A stretch of DNA of 64,000 nucleotides. It comes from Wenzhouxiangella marina. Its GTDB lineage: Bacteria > Pseudomonadota > Gammaproteobacteria > Xanthomonadales > Wenzhouxiangellaceae. Position 1 is the first letter of the stretch. Each line of letters begins with the position of its first letter. The notes beneath the pieces are model-generated. The model had not been told where the DNA came from. It made no database searches and saw only the letters and a program-made list of their open reading frames with translations. A program made the translations under genes and the position numbers. Positions 7,820 to 17,036 of the stretch are shown here, piece by piece. The stretch lies in contig NZ_CP012154.1 of assembly GCF_001187785.1 (NCBI RefSeq), positions 3,466,501-3,530,500 of the forward strand. Direction: 5' to 3'.

Positions 7820-9055
7820 TCAGTCGTCCAGCACCTCGAAGCTCAGTCCGGCATGCTCCTGGAGACGCGGTAGCAGGCGCTCGGCCATGGCCGTGGAGGG
7901 GGTCCAGAAGCCCCCGGCGAGCGCATCGCGCGGCAGATCGGTGGCCAGGGTGAAGGCGGCTTCACCCAGCATCTTGGAGGTCGAGCCATAGCCGGGGTCA
8001 CGATCACCGGTGACCCGAACCCGCAGGCGCTGGCCGACGGCCGTATGGCCATCGAACAACAGCTTGAAGAACCCCTTCTCGCGCTGCTCCTTCGAAGGAC
8101 CCTCGCCGGCCTTGGGCAGGCGCTTCTTGAGGAGCTTGCGGGTCGGCCCGAAGCTGGCGCCGAGGGCGAAGCCACCGAGCCCCAGGGCCATGCCCCAGGC
8201 GCGGCGACGGCCGGCGAAACCGCGGCCCATCATCGTCGACTCGTCGTACAGGAAATCCTCGCCCCAGGGACGGCCCTGCAGGGCGTGCGAGCGATGCACC
8301 ACGCGCGTGTTGATCGCTGCCATGATGAAGGGCGCCAGCCAGCTGTTGAGGTTCTTGTCGAACTCGGGCTTCTTGACGTAGGGCTGACGCGGACCCTTGC
8401 GCTGCTCCGGCGGACAGAGCGCGTAGGGATTGCTGGCGATCTTCGCGACTTCGGGATTGGCGCGCGTTTCCTCGATGATGTTGAGCATGCTGTCCGAGGT
8501 GCCGCCGGACATGGTGCCGCGCATGCGCTCGACGCCCATGCGGATCTTCGTGCAGGGCTGGCCGTACTTTTCCAGCGCGGCCTGCTGAAGGAACCAGACG
8601 CCGAGGTCGGATGGAATGGAGTCGAAGCCGCAGCAGTGCACGAGACGAGCGCCGCTGGCTTCCGCCTCGGCCTGATGGGCGTCGATCATGCGTCGGATCC
8701 AGGGCGCCTCGCCGGTCAGATCGCAGTAGTCCGTGCCCGAGCTCGCGCAGGCCGCGACCAGTTCGGAACCGTGCAGGGCATAGGGCCCGACCGTCGAGCA
8801 GACGGCCTTCGTCTTCGCCACCATCGCATCCAGCGATGCTCGATCATGGCTGTCGGCCACCAGCAGCGGCAGCTCGGCGGCATCCGACCCCAGCTGCTCG
8901 CGCACGGCCTGGAGCTTGTTCTCGTTGCGCCCGGCCAGGGCCCAGCGCAGATCGCCGCCGACGCCGTGGCGGCCCATCAGGTACTCGGCCAGCAGCTGGC
9001 CGGTGAAACCGGTCGCGCCCAGCACGATCAGGTCGAAGTCACGGGAGTCGCTCAT
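7820..9055 (-). CDS. Saccharopine dehydrogenase-like NAD(P)-binding oxidoreductase
   Basis: A 411-residue protein. The N-terminal Rossmann fold is clear: FDLIVLGATGFTGQLLAEYL, then ALAGRNENKL, VADSHDRASLDAMVAKTKAVCSTVGPYALHG and GTDYCDLTGEAPW. The HCCGFDSIPSDLGVWFLQ segment is typical of the saccharopine-dehydrogenase-like/trans-acting enoyl reductase family. A hydrophobic, Gly-rich stretch near residues 285-305 (WGMALGLGGFALGASFG) could contact the membrane. Family members act on lipids or are uncharacterised; true lysine-pathway saccharopine dehydrogenase is unlikely. It is divergent from pyrC. Confidence 0.88.
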   Translation of the reverse strand: MSDSRDFDLIVLGATGFTGQLLAEYLMGRHGVGGDLRWALAGRNENKLQAVREQLGSDAAELPLLVADSHDRASLDAMVAKTKAVCSTVGPYALHGSELVAACASSGTDYCDLTGEAPWIRRMIDAHQAEAEASGARLVHCCGFDSIPSDLGVWFLQQAALEKYGQPCTKIRMGVERMRGTMSGGTSDSMLNIIEETRANPEVAKIASNPYALCPPEQRKGPRQPYVKKPEFDKNLNSWLAPFIMAAINTRVVHRSHALQGRPWGEDFLYDESTMMGRGFAGRRRAWGMALGLGGFALGASFGPTRKLLKKRLPKAGEGPSKEQREKGFFKLLFDGHTAVGQRLRVRVTGDRDPGYGSTSKMLGEAAFTLATDLPRDALAGGFWTPSTAMAERLLPRLQEHAGLSFEVLDD

Positions 9056-9162
9056 GTCGGCATCTGCTCATGGGAACCAGCCGACATTATGCCGGGCCGG
9101 GGTCATCGCCACATCCTGATTCGCTAAACTGGCGACTGCATTCCATCCAACGGCTTCGAAGC

Positions 9163-10197
9163 ATGAGCGACTCGATCACCCTGACCCGCCCCGATGACTG
9201 GCACCTGCACGTGCGCGACGGCGCCATGCTCGCCTCCGTCGTGCCCGACACGGCGCGCCAGTTCGCCCGCGCGATCATCATGCCGAACCTGAAGCCACCG
9301 GTGACGACGGTGGAACAGGCCGTGGCCTACCGCGACCGGATCGTTGCGGTGCTGGACGAGGAGACGGACTTCGAGCCGCTGATGACCCTGTACCTCACCG
9401 AGTCGACCACGCCGGAAGAGATCCATCGCGCCGCCGAGCACCCCTTCGTCCATGCGGTGAAGTACTACCCGGCCGGTGCGACGACCAATGCCGACTCGGG
9501 CGTGACGGATCTGAAGAAGGTCGATCATGTCCTTGCCGCCATGGAAGAAGTCGGCCTGCCCCTGCTGATGCACGGCGAGGTCACGGATCACGAGATCGAC
9601 ATCTTCGACCGCGAAGCCGAGTTCATCGACCGCGAGCTCGAGCGCCTCGTCGACCGCTTCCCCAAGCTGCCGATGGTGTTGGAACACATCACCACCGAAG
9701 CCGCCGCGGACTTCGTCCGCTCTGGCCCGGACAATCTGGCCGCCACGATCACGGTCCATCACCTGCTGCTCAACCGCAACGCCATCTTCGAGGGCGGCCT
9801 GCGCCCGCACCACTACTGCCTGCCGGTGCTCAAACGCGAGCAGAACCGCCAGGCCCTGGTGGCGGCGGCCACCAGCGGCAGCCCGAAGTTCTTCCTGGGC
9901 ACGGACTCCGCCCCGCACCCGAAGGCGGCGAAGGAATCGGACTGCGGCTGTGCCGGCATCTACACGGCCCTGCACGCCATGCCCCTGTACGCGGAAGCCT
10001 TCGAAGACGCGGGCGCCCTGGGCAAGCTGGAGGGCTTTGCCAGCCATTTCGGCGCCGACTTCTACCGCCTGCCCCGCAACGGCGACACGATCACCCTGGA
10101 GCGGGCGGACGAAGCGATCCCCGATGAAGTCGACTTCGGCGGCCAGCCCGGCGTCCCGCTTCGTGCCGGCGGCAGGACGCGGTGGCGGGTGAAGTAG
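9163..10197 (+). CDS. pyrC: Dihydroorotase
   Basis: A 344-residue class II dihydroorotase. It converts carbamoyl-aspartate to dihydroorotate in pyrimidine synthesis. The N-terminus has the zinc-binding DDWHLHVRDG (HxH). The carboxylated lysine lies in VHAVKYYPAGATTNADSGV. LLMHGEV and LEHITTEAA give the further histidines, and FLGTDSAPHP the catalytic Asp. The length matches E. coli PyrC. The ATG at 9163 fits the family start MSDSITLTRPDDWHLH; the frame extends 31 codons upstream without homology. Confidence 0.97.
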   Translation: MSDSITLTRPDDWHLHVRDGAMLASVVPDTARQFARAIIMPNLKPPVTTVEQAVAYRDRIVAVLDEETDFEPLMTLYLTESTTPEEIHRAAEHPFVHAVKYYPAGATTNADSGVTDLKKVDHVLAAMEEVGLPLLMHGEVTDHEIDIFDREAEFIDRELERLVDRFPKLPMVLEHITTEAAADFVRSGPDNLAATITVHHLLLNRNAIFEGGLRPHHYCLPVLKREQNRQALVAAATSGSPKFFLGTDSAPHPKAAKESDCGCAGIYTALHAMPLYAEAFEDAGALGKLEGFASHFGADFYRLPRNGDTITLERADEAIPDEVDFGGQPGVPLRAGGRTRWRVK

Positions 10198-10241
10198 CGA
10201 CGGGACCGTCAAGCGGGATCGAAAGCCGGGCGCGGTTGGCC

Positions 10242-10438
10242 GTAGGTCGGGCCCACGTGCCCGACGGTCCATGTTGAAGGCGTCTCCGACAATTTCGACA
10301 ATCAACCTCGCCTTGCCGTGGCTCGGTGATGCCTGCGATATCCGTGAGTCGGGTTCCCTGCGATGACTGGGGCATTGCGCCGTCGGGTTGACGGAGATGT
10401 CTGGGGCATGGACCGTCGGCCACGTGGGGCCGACCTAC
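10242..10438. repeat. GTAG REP-bounded element, copy A
   Basis: A 197-bp unit with 32-bp terminal inverted repeats at 10242-10273 and 10407-10438. The arms (GTAGGTCGG[G/C]CCCACGTG...GGTCCATG) differ at two positions. Each arm is itself a hairpin. The inside includes GTCGGGTTCCCTGCGATG and GTCGGGTTGACGGAGAT, both repeated in copy B. No coding potential is seen. Confidence 0.85.
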
Positions 10439-10470
10439 GTTTGTGGCCTCGGTCAGGCATCGTATTGGCC

Positions 10471-10666
10471 GTAGGTCGGGCCCACGTGCCCGACGGACCA
10501 TGTTGAAGAGGTCTCCGTCAATTCGACAATCAACATCGCATTGCTGTTGCTCGATGGTGCCCGGGATATTCGTGTGTCGGGTTCCCTGCGATGGCTGGGG
10601 CATTGCGCCGTCGGGTTGACGGAGATTGCTGGGGCATGGTCCGTCGGCCGCGTGGGGCCGACCTGC
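10471..10666. repeat. GTAG REP-bounded element, copy B
   Basis: A second 196-bp unit, head-to-tail with copy A after a 32-bp gap and with the same internal order of motifs. The left arm is at 10471-10502 and the right arm at 10635-10666; the last GTAG tetranucleotide has decayed (CTGC for CTAC). A further partial CCCGACCTAC lies at 10672-10681. The tandem order suggests duplication of a complete REP-spacer-REP unit rather than independent insertions. Confidence 0.85.
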
Positions 10667-10792
10667 GCTGGCCCGACCTACCGGCGGCCCCGGGCTGTTG
10701 GAAACGTCTTGGACATGGACTGGCGGCGCTTGACAGCAATATCTGCAATCCACACGATGGCTAAAGTTGGCTATTTTTTTGGGGATAATTCC

Positions 10793-11368
10793 ATGAATTC
10801 ACTGAGCTCAGTTCTTGTGCTGGCATTGCTTGTGGTCGGAATTTCCACTGCAACCGCCGACAACGCCGATCGCCTGGACGTATTCGTAATTGACCTGGAG
10901 CTGGGCACCGATGAGGAGCATCGATCGCTCCGAATCATGATGCTTGAAAGCAGTTCCGCCGAAGTCACGTTGGCCTCGGCTGCAGAAACAGCGACCGATC
11001 TGGCAGGGTCCCTTACTCTCAAACCGTCTGCTTCAGGCACGGACCAGATCGAAATCGATTTTGAATGGGTGCCTTCGGGCAACAGAGAGGTCAAACGATT
11101 CAAGATGCTGGTTCTAGAAGGCGAAGCATCCAGCATCGCGACCATTGACTCGAACGGCGATTCGCTTCAGATCGGCGTGGTGGCAGAACGAGCTTCCGCT
11201 CTCGAACGAGAAGCCCTCTTTTCCGATCAGCTCGGTGAAGGAAATCAATCGAGATCGACCAACTGCGCATATCAATACTGCGGCGGATCCCCCTGGGCCT
11301 GTTGCGGTACCTGCGTGAGGTGCGATGTTGGCTGCGGCTGGTTCGGCCCCAGCTGCCAGGTTCCTTAG
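10793..11368 (+). CDS. Small exported protein with cysteine-rich C-terminal tail, hypothetical
   Basis: A 191-residue protein with a signal peptide (MNSLSSVLVLALLVVGISTATA). The mature middle is an acidic beta-rich domain of about 130 residues. The last 35 residues hold eight cysteines in the order C-x3-C, then CC-x2-C-x2-C-x3-C, then a final C three residues from the end, with Gly, Trp and Pro between them. This looks like a compact disulfide-bonded tail. I do not recognise a family. The ATG at 10793 gives the cleanest signal peptide; one at 10757 is also in frame. Base composition is visibly less GC-rich than neighbouring genes, and it follows REP elements, so recent acquisition is possible. 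Confidence 0.6.
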   Translation: MNSLSSVLVLALLVVGISTATADNADRLDVFVIDLELGTDEEHRSLRIMMLESSSAEVTLASAAETATDLAGSLTLKPSASGTDQIEIDFEWVPSGNREVKRFKMLVLEGEASSIATIDSNGDSLQIGVVAERASALEREALFSDQLGEGNQSRSTNCAYQYCGGSPWACCGTCVRCDVGCGWFGPSCQVP

Positions 11369-11384
11369 CTGGCACCGCCCGAGC

Positions 11385-11801
11385 ATGCCTCGGTTAGGCG
11401 CCATCACGATGTTTCCGCTGCTGGTACTGGTCTCCGCTTTGGCTAGCAGCGGCCAGACTCCTGTGCCCGCTTCGGCATGTTGGGCCGTCACGGACGTGAG
11501 CGAGAAGACCAGGGTCCTGAGCTTGATTGACCCATGGAGCCAACTACACCAGCTGAGACGTCATACGATGCTGGACGGGGCGATCGGCTATGTCAGCGAG
11601 CCGATAGTGCGGATGGTGATTGTCCATCCATTTCCGGATCAGGACCTGATCAAGATCTCGGCTTACTCGAACGCGGACGCCGACCTGCCCGACTCATCCT
11701 TTACCGACCTGGAAGCGCGGCTCCAGCAAGCTGACGAGCTCGAGGGCAAGTTGGTCCGGTGTTCCGAAATCGGCGAAACGGACGGCATAGCCTACTTCTA
11801 G
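11385..11801 (+). CDS. Small exported protein, hypothetical
   Basis: A 138-residue protein with an N-terminal hydrophobic export signal (MFPLLVLVSALASSG, preceded by nine residues if the ATG at 11385 is used). The mature part starts TPVPASACWAV and has one more cysteine near the C-terminus (LVRCSEIGE), so a single disulfide is possible. No family is recognised. It begins 17 bp after the cysteine-rich protein gene on the same strand and shares its lower GC, so the two are probably co-transcribed. The start could instead be the ATG at 11409. Confidence 0.5.
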   Translation: MPRLGAITMFPLLVLVSALASSGQTPVPASACWAVTDVSEKTRVLSLIDPWSQLHQLRRHTMLDGAIGYVSEPIVRMVIVHPFPDQDLIKISAYSNADADLPDSSFTDLEARLQQADELEGKLVRCSEIGETDGIAYF

Positions 11802-11880
11802 TGGGCCGCGCGGTAGATTGAGTAATACCCAGAGCCACTGGCTTCTGCTGAATTCACAAGCGGGCACGGGCTCGCTTCTT

Positions 11881-12780
11881 TCAACCAAGCAGCCGCAAAG
11901 CCCCCGCCAGCACGCTGACTTCGATCCGCACCGCGTCGCGCGCGAGAATCTCGCCATCGCCATGGACTCCCACGCCTGCCGGACAATCGACGCTGATCCG
12001 CTCGATGCGATCGGCATGGACGCCGGCGAAGCGGCCGTGCGTTCCGCGCAGGACGCTGGGGAGGATCCGAAGCAGACGATGGATGGGCAGGGCGTCGGCC
12101 CGGCAGAGGTCGAGCTTGCCATCGTCGATCTCGGCCTCCGGCGTCAACCGAAAGCCACCGCCGGCGCTCTGGCCATTGCCCACCGCGATCAGGAATTGCC
12201 GATCCTCGATGGCCTGGTCGTTCCAGCGCAGCTGCATCTCGGGTGCCCGGTAGGAAAACAGGTGCACCAGGGCCGCGACCAGATAGCGCGAGAAACCACG
12301 AAAGACCTTCGCCTGGCCCGCACTGGCGGCCACCTCGGCCTCGAAGCCGATGCCGAGGGAATTGACGAAATGCCCTTCGATCACCTGCCCCGCCACCGTC
12401 TGCAATCGCACCTGGCCGACGTCACAGGCCCGCGGCTTCGCCTCGGCGAACCAGGCCAGGGCCGCTTCGGGCTCGGTCGGGCTCAACAACATGCGGGCGA
12501 AATCGTTGCCGGAGCCGACCGGCAGCACGCCCATCAAGGCGCGCCCTCCGACCAGGCCACGGGCCACCTCGTGGACCGTGCCGTCGCCGCCCACCGCCAC
12601 CACCAGGCGGTCGTCGTCCAGGGAGCGCTCCCGGGCCAGGCGCTCGGCATCGCCCGGGGCTGAGGTCAGGCAGATCTCCGCCTCCGGCATCAGGGCCCGA
12701 ATCCGCTCGGCGAGGGGATGTTCCGTGCGACCGCGGTGCCCCCCGGCAACGGGATTGATCAGAAAACTGGTGGCTGGCAC
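11881..12780 (-). CDS. YegS/diacylglycerol kinase-family lipid kinase
   Basis: A 299-residue protein. The start FLINPVAGGHRGR and the nucleotide-binding VVAVGGDGTVHEVARGLVG with GVLPVGSGNDFARML are the DAGK catalytic-domain signatures. GIGFEAEVA, FLIAVGNGQSAGGGFRLTPEAEIDDGKLDLC and HGDGE complete the two-domain YegS pattern. It probably phosphorylates diacylglycerol or a related lipid at the inner membrane face. I chose the GTG at 12780: an AAAGGGG Shine-Dalgarno lies nine bases upstream and the next residues match the family start. A longer frame from 12855 has no such support. Confidence 0.85.
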   Translation of the reverse strand: MPATSFLINPVAGGHRGRTEHPLAERIRALMPEAEICLTSAPGDAERLARERSLDDDRLVVAVGGDGTVHEVARGLVGGRALMGVLPVGSGNDFARMLLSPTEPEAALAWFAEAKPRACDVGQVRLQTVAGQVIEGHFVNSLGIGFEAEVAASAGQAKVFRGFSRYLVAALVHLFSYRAPEMQLRWNDQAIEDRQFLIAVGNGQSAGGGFRLTPEAEIDDGKLDLCRADALPIHRLLRILPSVLRGTHGRFAGVHADRIERISVDCPAGVGVHGDGEILARDAVRIEVSVLAGALRLLG

Positions 12781-12944
12781 GCGGTGAAACCCCTTTGCTG
12801 CGGCGTGACGTGGTCGGCGGTCAGAGAGTATCCCCGCCTGGCGCAGCCACGACAAGCTGCTGCCAGCGGACCCCGTTGGCGTGAAGGCGATCGATCGGCG
12901 CTACACTCGGGCCCTCTACCACCATCATGCAGCCAGGAGACCGA

Positions 12945-13982
12945 ATGAAGCACGCCATAGCAATCCTTGCCGGGCTGGGTCTGGGACTCATATTTCTGCC
13001 GAGCGCAGAAGCGGCCGGTGGGCGCTTGCTGGCCACCGGTGGTGTCAGCCAGTTCGAAGGCGCGGCCGGCGGCGGCTTGAGCCCCTGGGCCCTGATCACC
13101 GGCTACGGTACGGAGGACGAGATCGGCGGCGCGGCCCACTACACCTACCTGCACACGGATCGCTACGGACTGCAGTCGGCCGGCTTCAAGTTCGGCCTCT
13201 TCGACCGCTTCGAGTTCGGTTACACGCGCCAGCGCCTGAACGTGGATTCCTTCGTCATCCAGTCCACCGCCGGCGCCCTGATCGGCGGCCTGGAGCCCCT
13301 GCTCGGCCCCGCCGATCCGGGCGTGGCCAGCAATGCCCTGATCGACATGGACATCTACCACGCCAAGCTCCGCCTGTTCGGCGACGCAGTCTACGCGCAG
13401 GATTCCTGGCTGCCGCAGGTCTCGCTGGGCATCCAGCACAAGCGCAACCGCGACTTCGGTGGCGGTGTCGACCTGCCCTACCTGGGCGAGGTCGGGATTC
13501 CTGCCCTGCTCGGCGCCAGGGATTCGCACGGCACGGACGTCTACCTGTCCGCCAGCAAGGTGCTGCTGGGCGTGCCCTTCGGTCGCAATCTGCTGCTGAA
13601 CGGCACGGTCCGTGCGACCCGCGCCAATGCCTTCGGCCTGCTGGGCTTCGGCCGGGAAGTCATCAACCCGCTGACCGGCGAGCGCCTGGACCTGAACGAC
13701 GGCCATGAGCTGGAATTCGAGCTCTCGGCAGCCCTGTTCCTTACACCCACGGTGGTGCTGGGCGGAGAGTACCGGACCCAGAGCAACCGTCTCGCCGACC
13801 AGCCGGTGCTCGGCCTGCTCGGCGCACCGGATCTGGCCGAAGAAAACGACGCCTGGGATCTTTTCCTCGCCTGGTTCCCGAACAAGACCCTGGCCGTGAC
13901 CGCGGCCTACGTCGATCTGGGCAACCTGCCCTTCCAGCCGGATTCGGAAGCGGCCTATCTGTCGCTCCAGGCCTCGTTCTGA
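12945..13982 (+). CDS. DUF3034 family outer-membrane-like protein
   Basis: A 345-residue protein with a signal peptide (MKHAIAILAGLGLGLIFLPSAEA). The mature start GGRLLATGGVSQFEGAAGGGL and then SPWALITGYG are the DUF3034 hallmark. The rest has alternating amphipathic strands and ends in a C-terminal Phe (YLSLQASF), as expected for a beta-barrel handled by BAM. The Shine-Dalgarno AGGAG precedes the ATG at 12945. The truncated globin gene follows after 16 bp, so the two form an operon. No function is established for DUF3034. Confidence 0.85.
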   Translation: MKHAIAILAGLGLGLIFLPSAEAAGGRLLATGGVSQFEGAAGGGLSPWALITGYGTEDEIGGAAHYTYLHTDRYGLQSAGFKFGLFDRFEFGYTRQRLNVDSFVIQSTAGALIGGLEPLLGPADPGVASNALIDMDIYHAKLRLFGDAVYAQDSWLPQVSLGIQHKRNRDFGGGVDLPYLGEVGIPALLGARDSHGTDVYLSASKVLLGVPFGRNLLLNGTVRATRANAFGLLGFGREVINPLTGERLDLNDGHELEFELSAALFLTPTVVLGGEYRTQSNRLADQPVLGLLGAPDLAEENDAWDLFLAWFPNKTLAVTAAYVDLGNLPFQPDSEAAYLSLQASF

Positions 13983-13998
13983 TCAGGAGATATCGCCA

Positions 13999-14499
13999 AT
14001 GAACTACAGCAACAAGACCCTTGGCGTGGCCCTGGGCGCGCTGATCCTGAGCGCCTGCGGCGGCGTCCCGACCAATGACGCCGACGAGAGCTCCAGCCTG
14101 AAGAACTACGACCGGACCTTCTACGAGCAGCTCAGCGGCGAGGACCGTTCACTCTACGAGCGTCTGGGCGGCTACGAGGCCATCGATGCGATCGTCCGCG
14201 CCGGCCTGGCCGAGGTGCTGGCGGACGAGCGGATCAACTTCCTGTTCGAGGACACGGACCTCGACAACCTGCAGCTCCGTCTGACCGAACAGATCTGCGA
14301 GCTCGCTGGAGGCCCCTGTACCTATGAAGGCCTATCCATGGAAGAGGCGCACTTCGCGCTGGAGATCAACGACGCCGAGTTCAACGCCCTGGTCGAGGAC
14401 TTCCAGATCGCCATGCGCGCCAATGACATCCCCTACGCGCTGGAGAATCAGCTGATCGCCCTGCTGGCGCCGATGAAACCGGCGGTGACCCACCAATAG
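13999..14499 (+). CDS. Group 1 truncated hemoglobin, lipoprotein form
   Basis: A 166-residue protein. The first 20 residues are a lipoprotein signal with lipobox LSAC (Cys20). From about residue 52 it is a 2/2 globin: SLYERLGGYEAIDAIV, then TEQICELAGGPCTYEGLSMEEAH with proximal His118, then LEINDAEFNALVEDF. Globins of this class bind O2 or NO at heme. The lipid anchor would place it in the periplasm rather than the cytosol, which is unusual for most studied trHbs. A Shine-Dalgarno (AGGAG) precedes the start. Pairing with DUF3034 suggests a joint envelope role, which is inference. Confidence 0.88.
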   Translation: MNYSNKTLGVALGALILSACGGVPTNDADESSSLKNYDRTFYEQLSGEDRSLYERLGGYEAIDAIVRAGLAEVLADERINFLFEDTDLDNLQLRLTEQICELAGGPCTYEGLSMEEAHFALEINDAEFNALVEDFQIAMRANDIPYALENQLIALLAPMKPAVTHQ

Positions 14500-14510
14500 G
14501 CGTCTGCCGA

Positions 14511-14993
14511 TCAGTCGCGGAAGTTCTTGAACTGCAGGGGCAGGCCGAGTTCCTCGCCCTTGAGGAGCGCGATGGCCTCCTGCAGATCGTCGCGCTTCTT
14601 GCCGGTAATGCGGACCTGATCACCCTGGATCGCCGCCTGCACCTTGAGCTTGGAGCCCTTGACCAGCTTGACGATCTTCCGGGCCAGGTCGGTGTCGATG
14701 CCTTCGCGCACGGTCACCGGCCGGGTGGCGGTCTTGGCCATGATGACGGACTCACCGACCTCGACACAGTCCAGGTCGATGCCGCGTTTGGTCATCTTCG
14801 AGTAGAGGATGTCCAGCATCTGATCGAGCTGGAAGTCCGACTCGGTCTTCATGGTGATGAGCAGCTCCTTGAGCTCGTAACTCGAGTCCGTGCCCTTGAA
14901 GTCGAAGCGTGTAGTGACTTCGCGGTTGGCCTGGTCGACGGCGTTGGCGAGTTCGTGATGATCGACTTCGGAAACCACGTCGAAACTGGGCAT
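14511..14993 (-). CDS. yajQ: YajQ family (nucleotide/c-di-GMP-binding) protein
   Basis: A 160-residue protein starting [22 protein letters not shown], the invariant YajQ start. [59 protein letters not shown] and the C-terminal [10 protein letters not shown] are all typical. In Xanthomonas a member of this family binds c-di-GMP and modulates transcription; that is family knowledge, not shown here. The ATG at 14993 is preferred over one four codons upstream. It is convergent with the globin gene. Confidence 0.96.
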   Translation of the reverse strand: MPSFDVVSEVDHHELANAVDQANREVTTRFDFKGTDSSYELKELLITMKTESDFQLDQMLDILYSKMTKRGIDLDCVEVGESVIMAKTATRPVTVREGIDTDLARKIVKLVKGSKLKVQAAIQGDQVRITGKKRDDLQEAIALLKGEELGLPLQFKNFRD

Positions 14994-15071
14994 GCGGCAC
15001 CTCACGTGCGGTGAATTCGGAAACGGGAATTATGCCCCAGCAGCTCCGGCGGCATCGACGGCAGACCATGA

Positions 15072-15083
15072 GATAATCCCATC
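15072..15083 (+). promoter_or_regulatory. -10-like GATAAT directly upstream of the acyltransferase start
   Basis: GATAAT at 15072-15077 ends six bases before the ATG at 15084 and no Shine-Dalgarno intervenes. This has the same geometry as at 1765 and 63055. Confidence 0.4.
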
Positions 15084-15983
15084 ATGTTCTCCAAGCTGAT
15101 CGCCGGCCTGCGAGTGCTCACCGCCGCCTCGCTGCTCAGTCTCAACACCCTGGTCCATGTGATCCCGCTGCTGCTGGTGTCCCTGGTCAAGATGGTGCTG
15201 CGCTTCGACGCCGTCCGGGGCGTCTGCGATCGCGTCCTGATGGCGATCGCCGCCAGCTGGATCGACGTCAACAGCTGGATGTTCGATCATCTGACCGACA
15301 CGCGCATCGTCGTCGACGGCCTGCCCGAACCGCAGCTGGACGGGCATTTCCTGGTGTTGTGCAATCACCAGAGCTGGGTCGACATCCCGGTGCTGCAGAA
15401 GCTGTTCAACCGTCGCCTGCCCCTGCTGCGCTTCTTCCTGAAGAGCCAGCTGATCTGGGTGCCGGCCCTGGGTCTGGCCTGGTGGGCGCTGGATTTCCCC
15501 TTCATGAAGCGCTATACCCGCGCCCAGATCGAGCGTCGCCCCGAGCTGGCCGGCCGTGACATCGAGGCCACCCGTCGCGCCTGCGCCAAGTTCCAGCGAA
15601 TCCCGGTCTCGGTGGTCAATTTCGTCGAGGGCACGCGCTTCACGGAGGCGAAGCACGACCGCCAGGACAGCCCCCTCGAGCATCTGCTCAAGCCACGCGC
15701 CGGCGGCACGGGCTTCGTGCTCGATGCGATGGGCGACTCCCTCGACACCCTGGTCGACGTGACCATCGTCTACCCCGAAGGCGCCGGGGAGCTCGGCGCC
15801 CTGTTTGCCAATCGCATCCCAGAAATCCGGGTCGATGTGCAGGTCACGCCCATCCCCGACGAGCTGCGCGGCGGCGACTACCAGAACGACCCCGAGCACC
15901 GTGAGCGCGTGCAGGCCTGGATCAACCAGCTCTGGGCGGACAAGGACGCGCGCATCGCACGGCTGCTATCCTCTTCGACCTGA
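15084..15983 (+). CDS. 1-acylglycerol-3-phosphate acyltransferase family protein (YihG-like)
   Basis: A 299-residue membrane-associated acyltransferase. A hydrophobic N-terminus (about residues 8-38) anchors it. The catalytic NHQSWVD (HxxxxD) is near residue 92, and the substrate-binding FVEGTRFT near residue 185. WWALDFPFMKRYTRAQIER between them is characteristic of the YihG/PlsC-like subgroup. It transfers an acyl chain to lysophosphatidate or a similar acceptor in phospholipid remodelling. It is transcribed with the deaminase gene 18 bp downstream. Confidence 0.92.
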   Translation: MFSKLIAGLRVLTAASLLSLNTLVHVIPLLLVSLVKMVLRFDAVRGVCDRVLMAIAASWIDVNSWMFDHLTDTRIVVDGLPEPQLDGHFLVLCNHQSWVDIPVLQKLFNRRLPLLRFFLKSQLIWVPALGLAWWALDFPFMKRYTRAQIERRPELAGRDIEATRRACAKFQRIPVSVVNFVEGTRFTEAKHDRQDSPLEHLLKPRAGGTGFVLDAMGDSLDTLVDVTIVYPEGAGELGALFANRIPEIRVDVQVTPIPDELRGGDYQNDPEHRERVQAWINQLWADKDARIARLLSSST

Positions 15984-17018
<1,035 letters not shown>

Positions 17019-17036
17019 GCCCGCGCGTGGCGGAGC

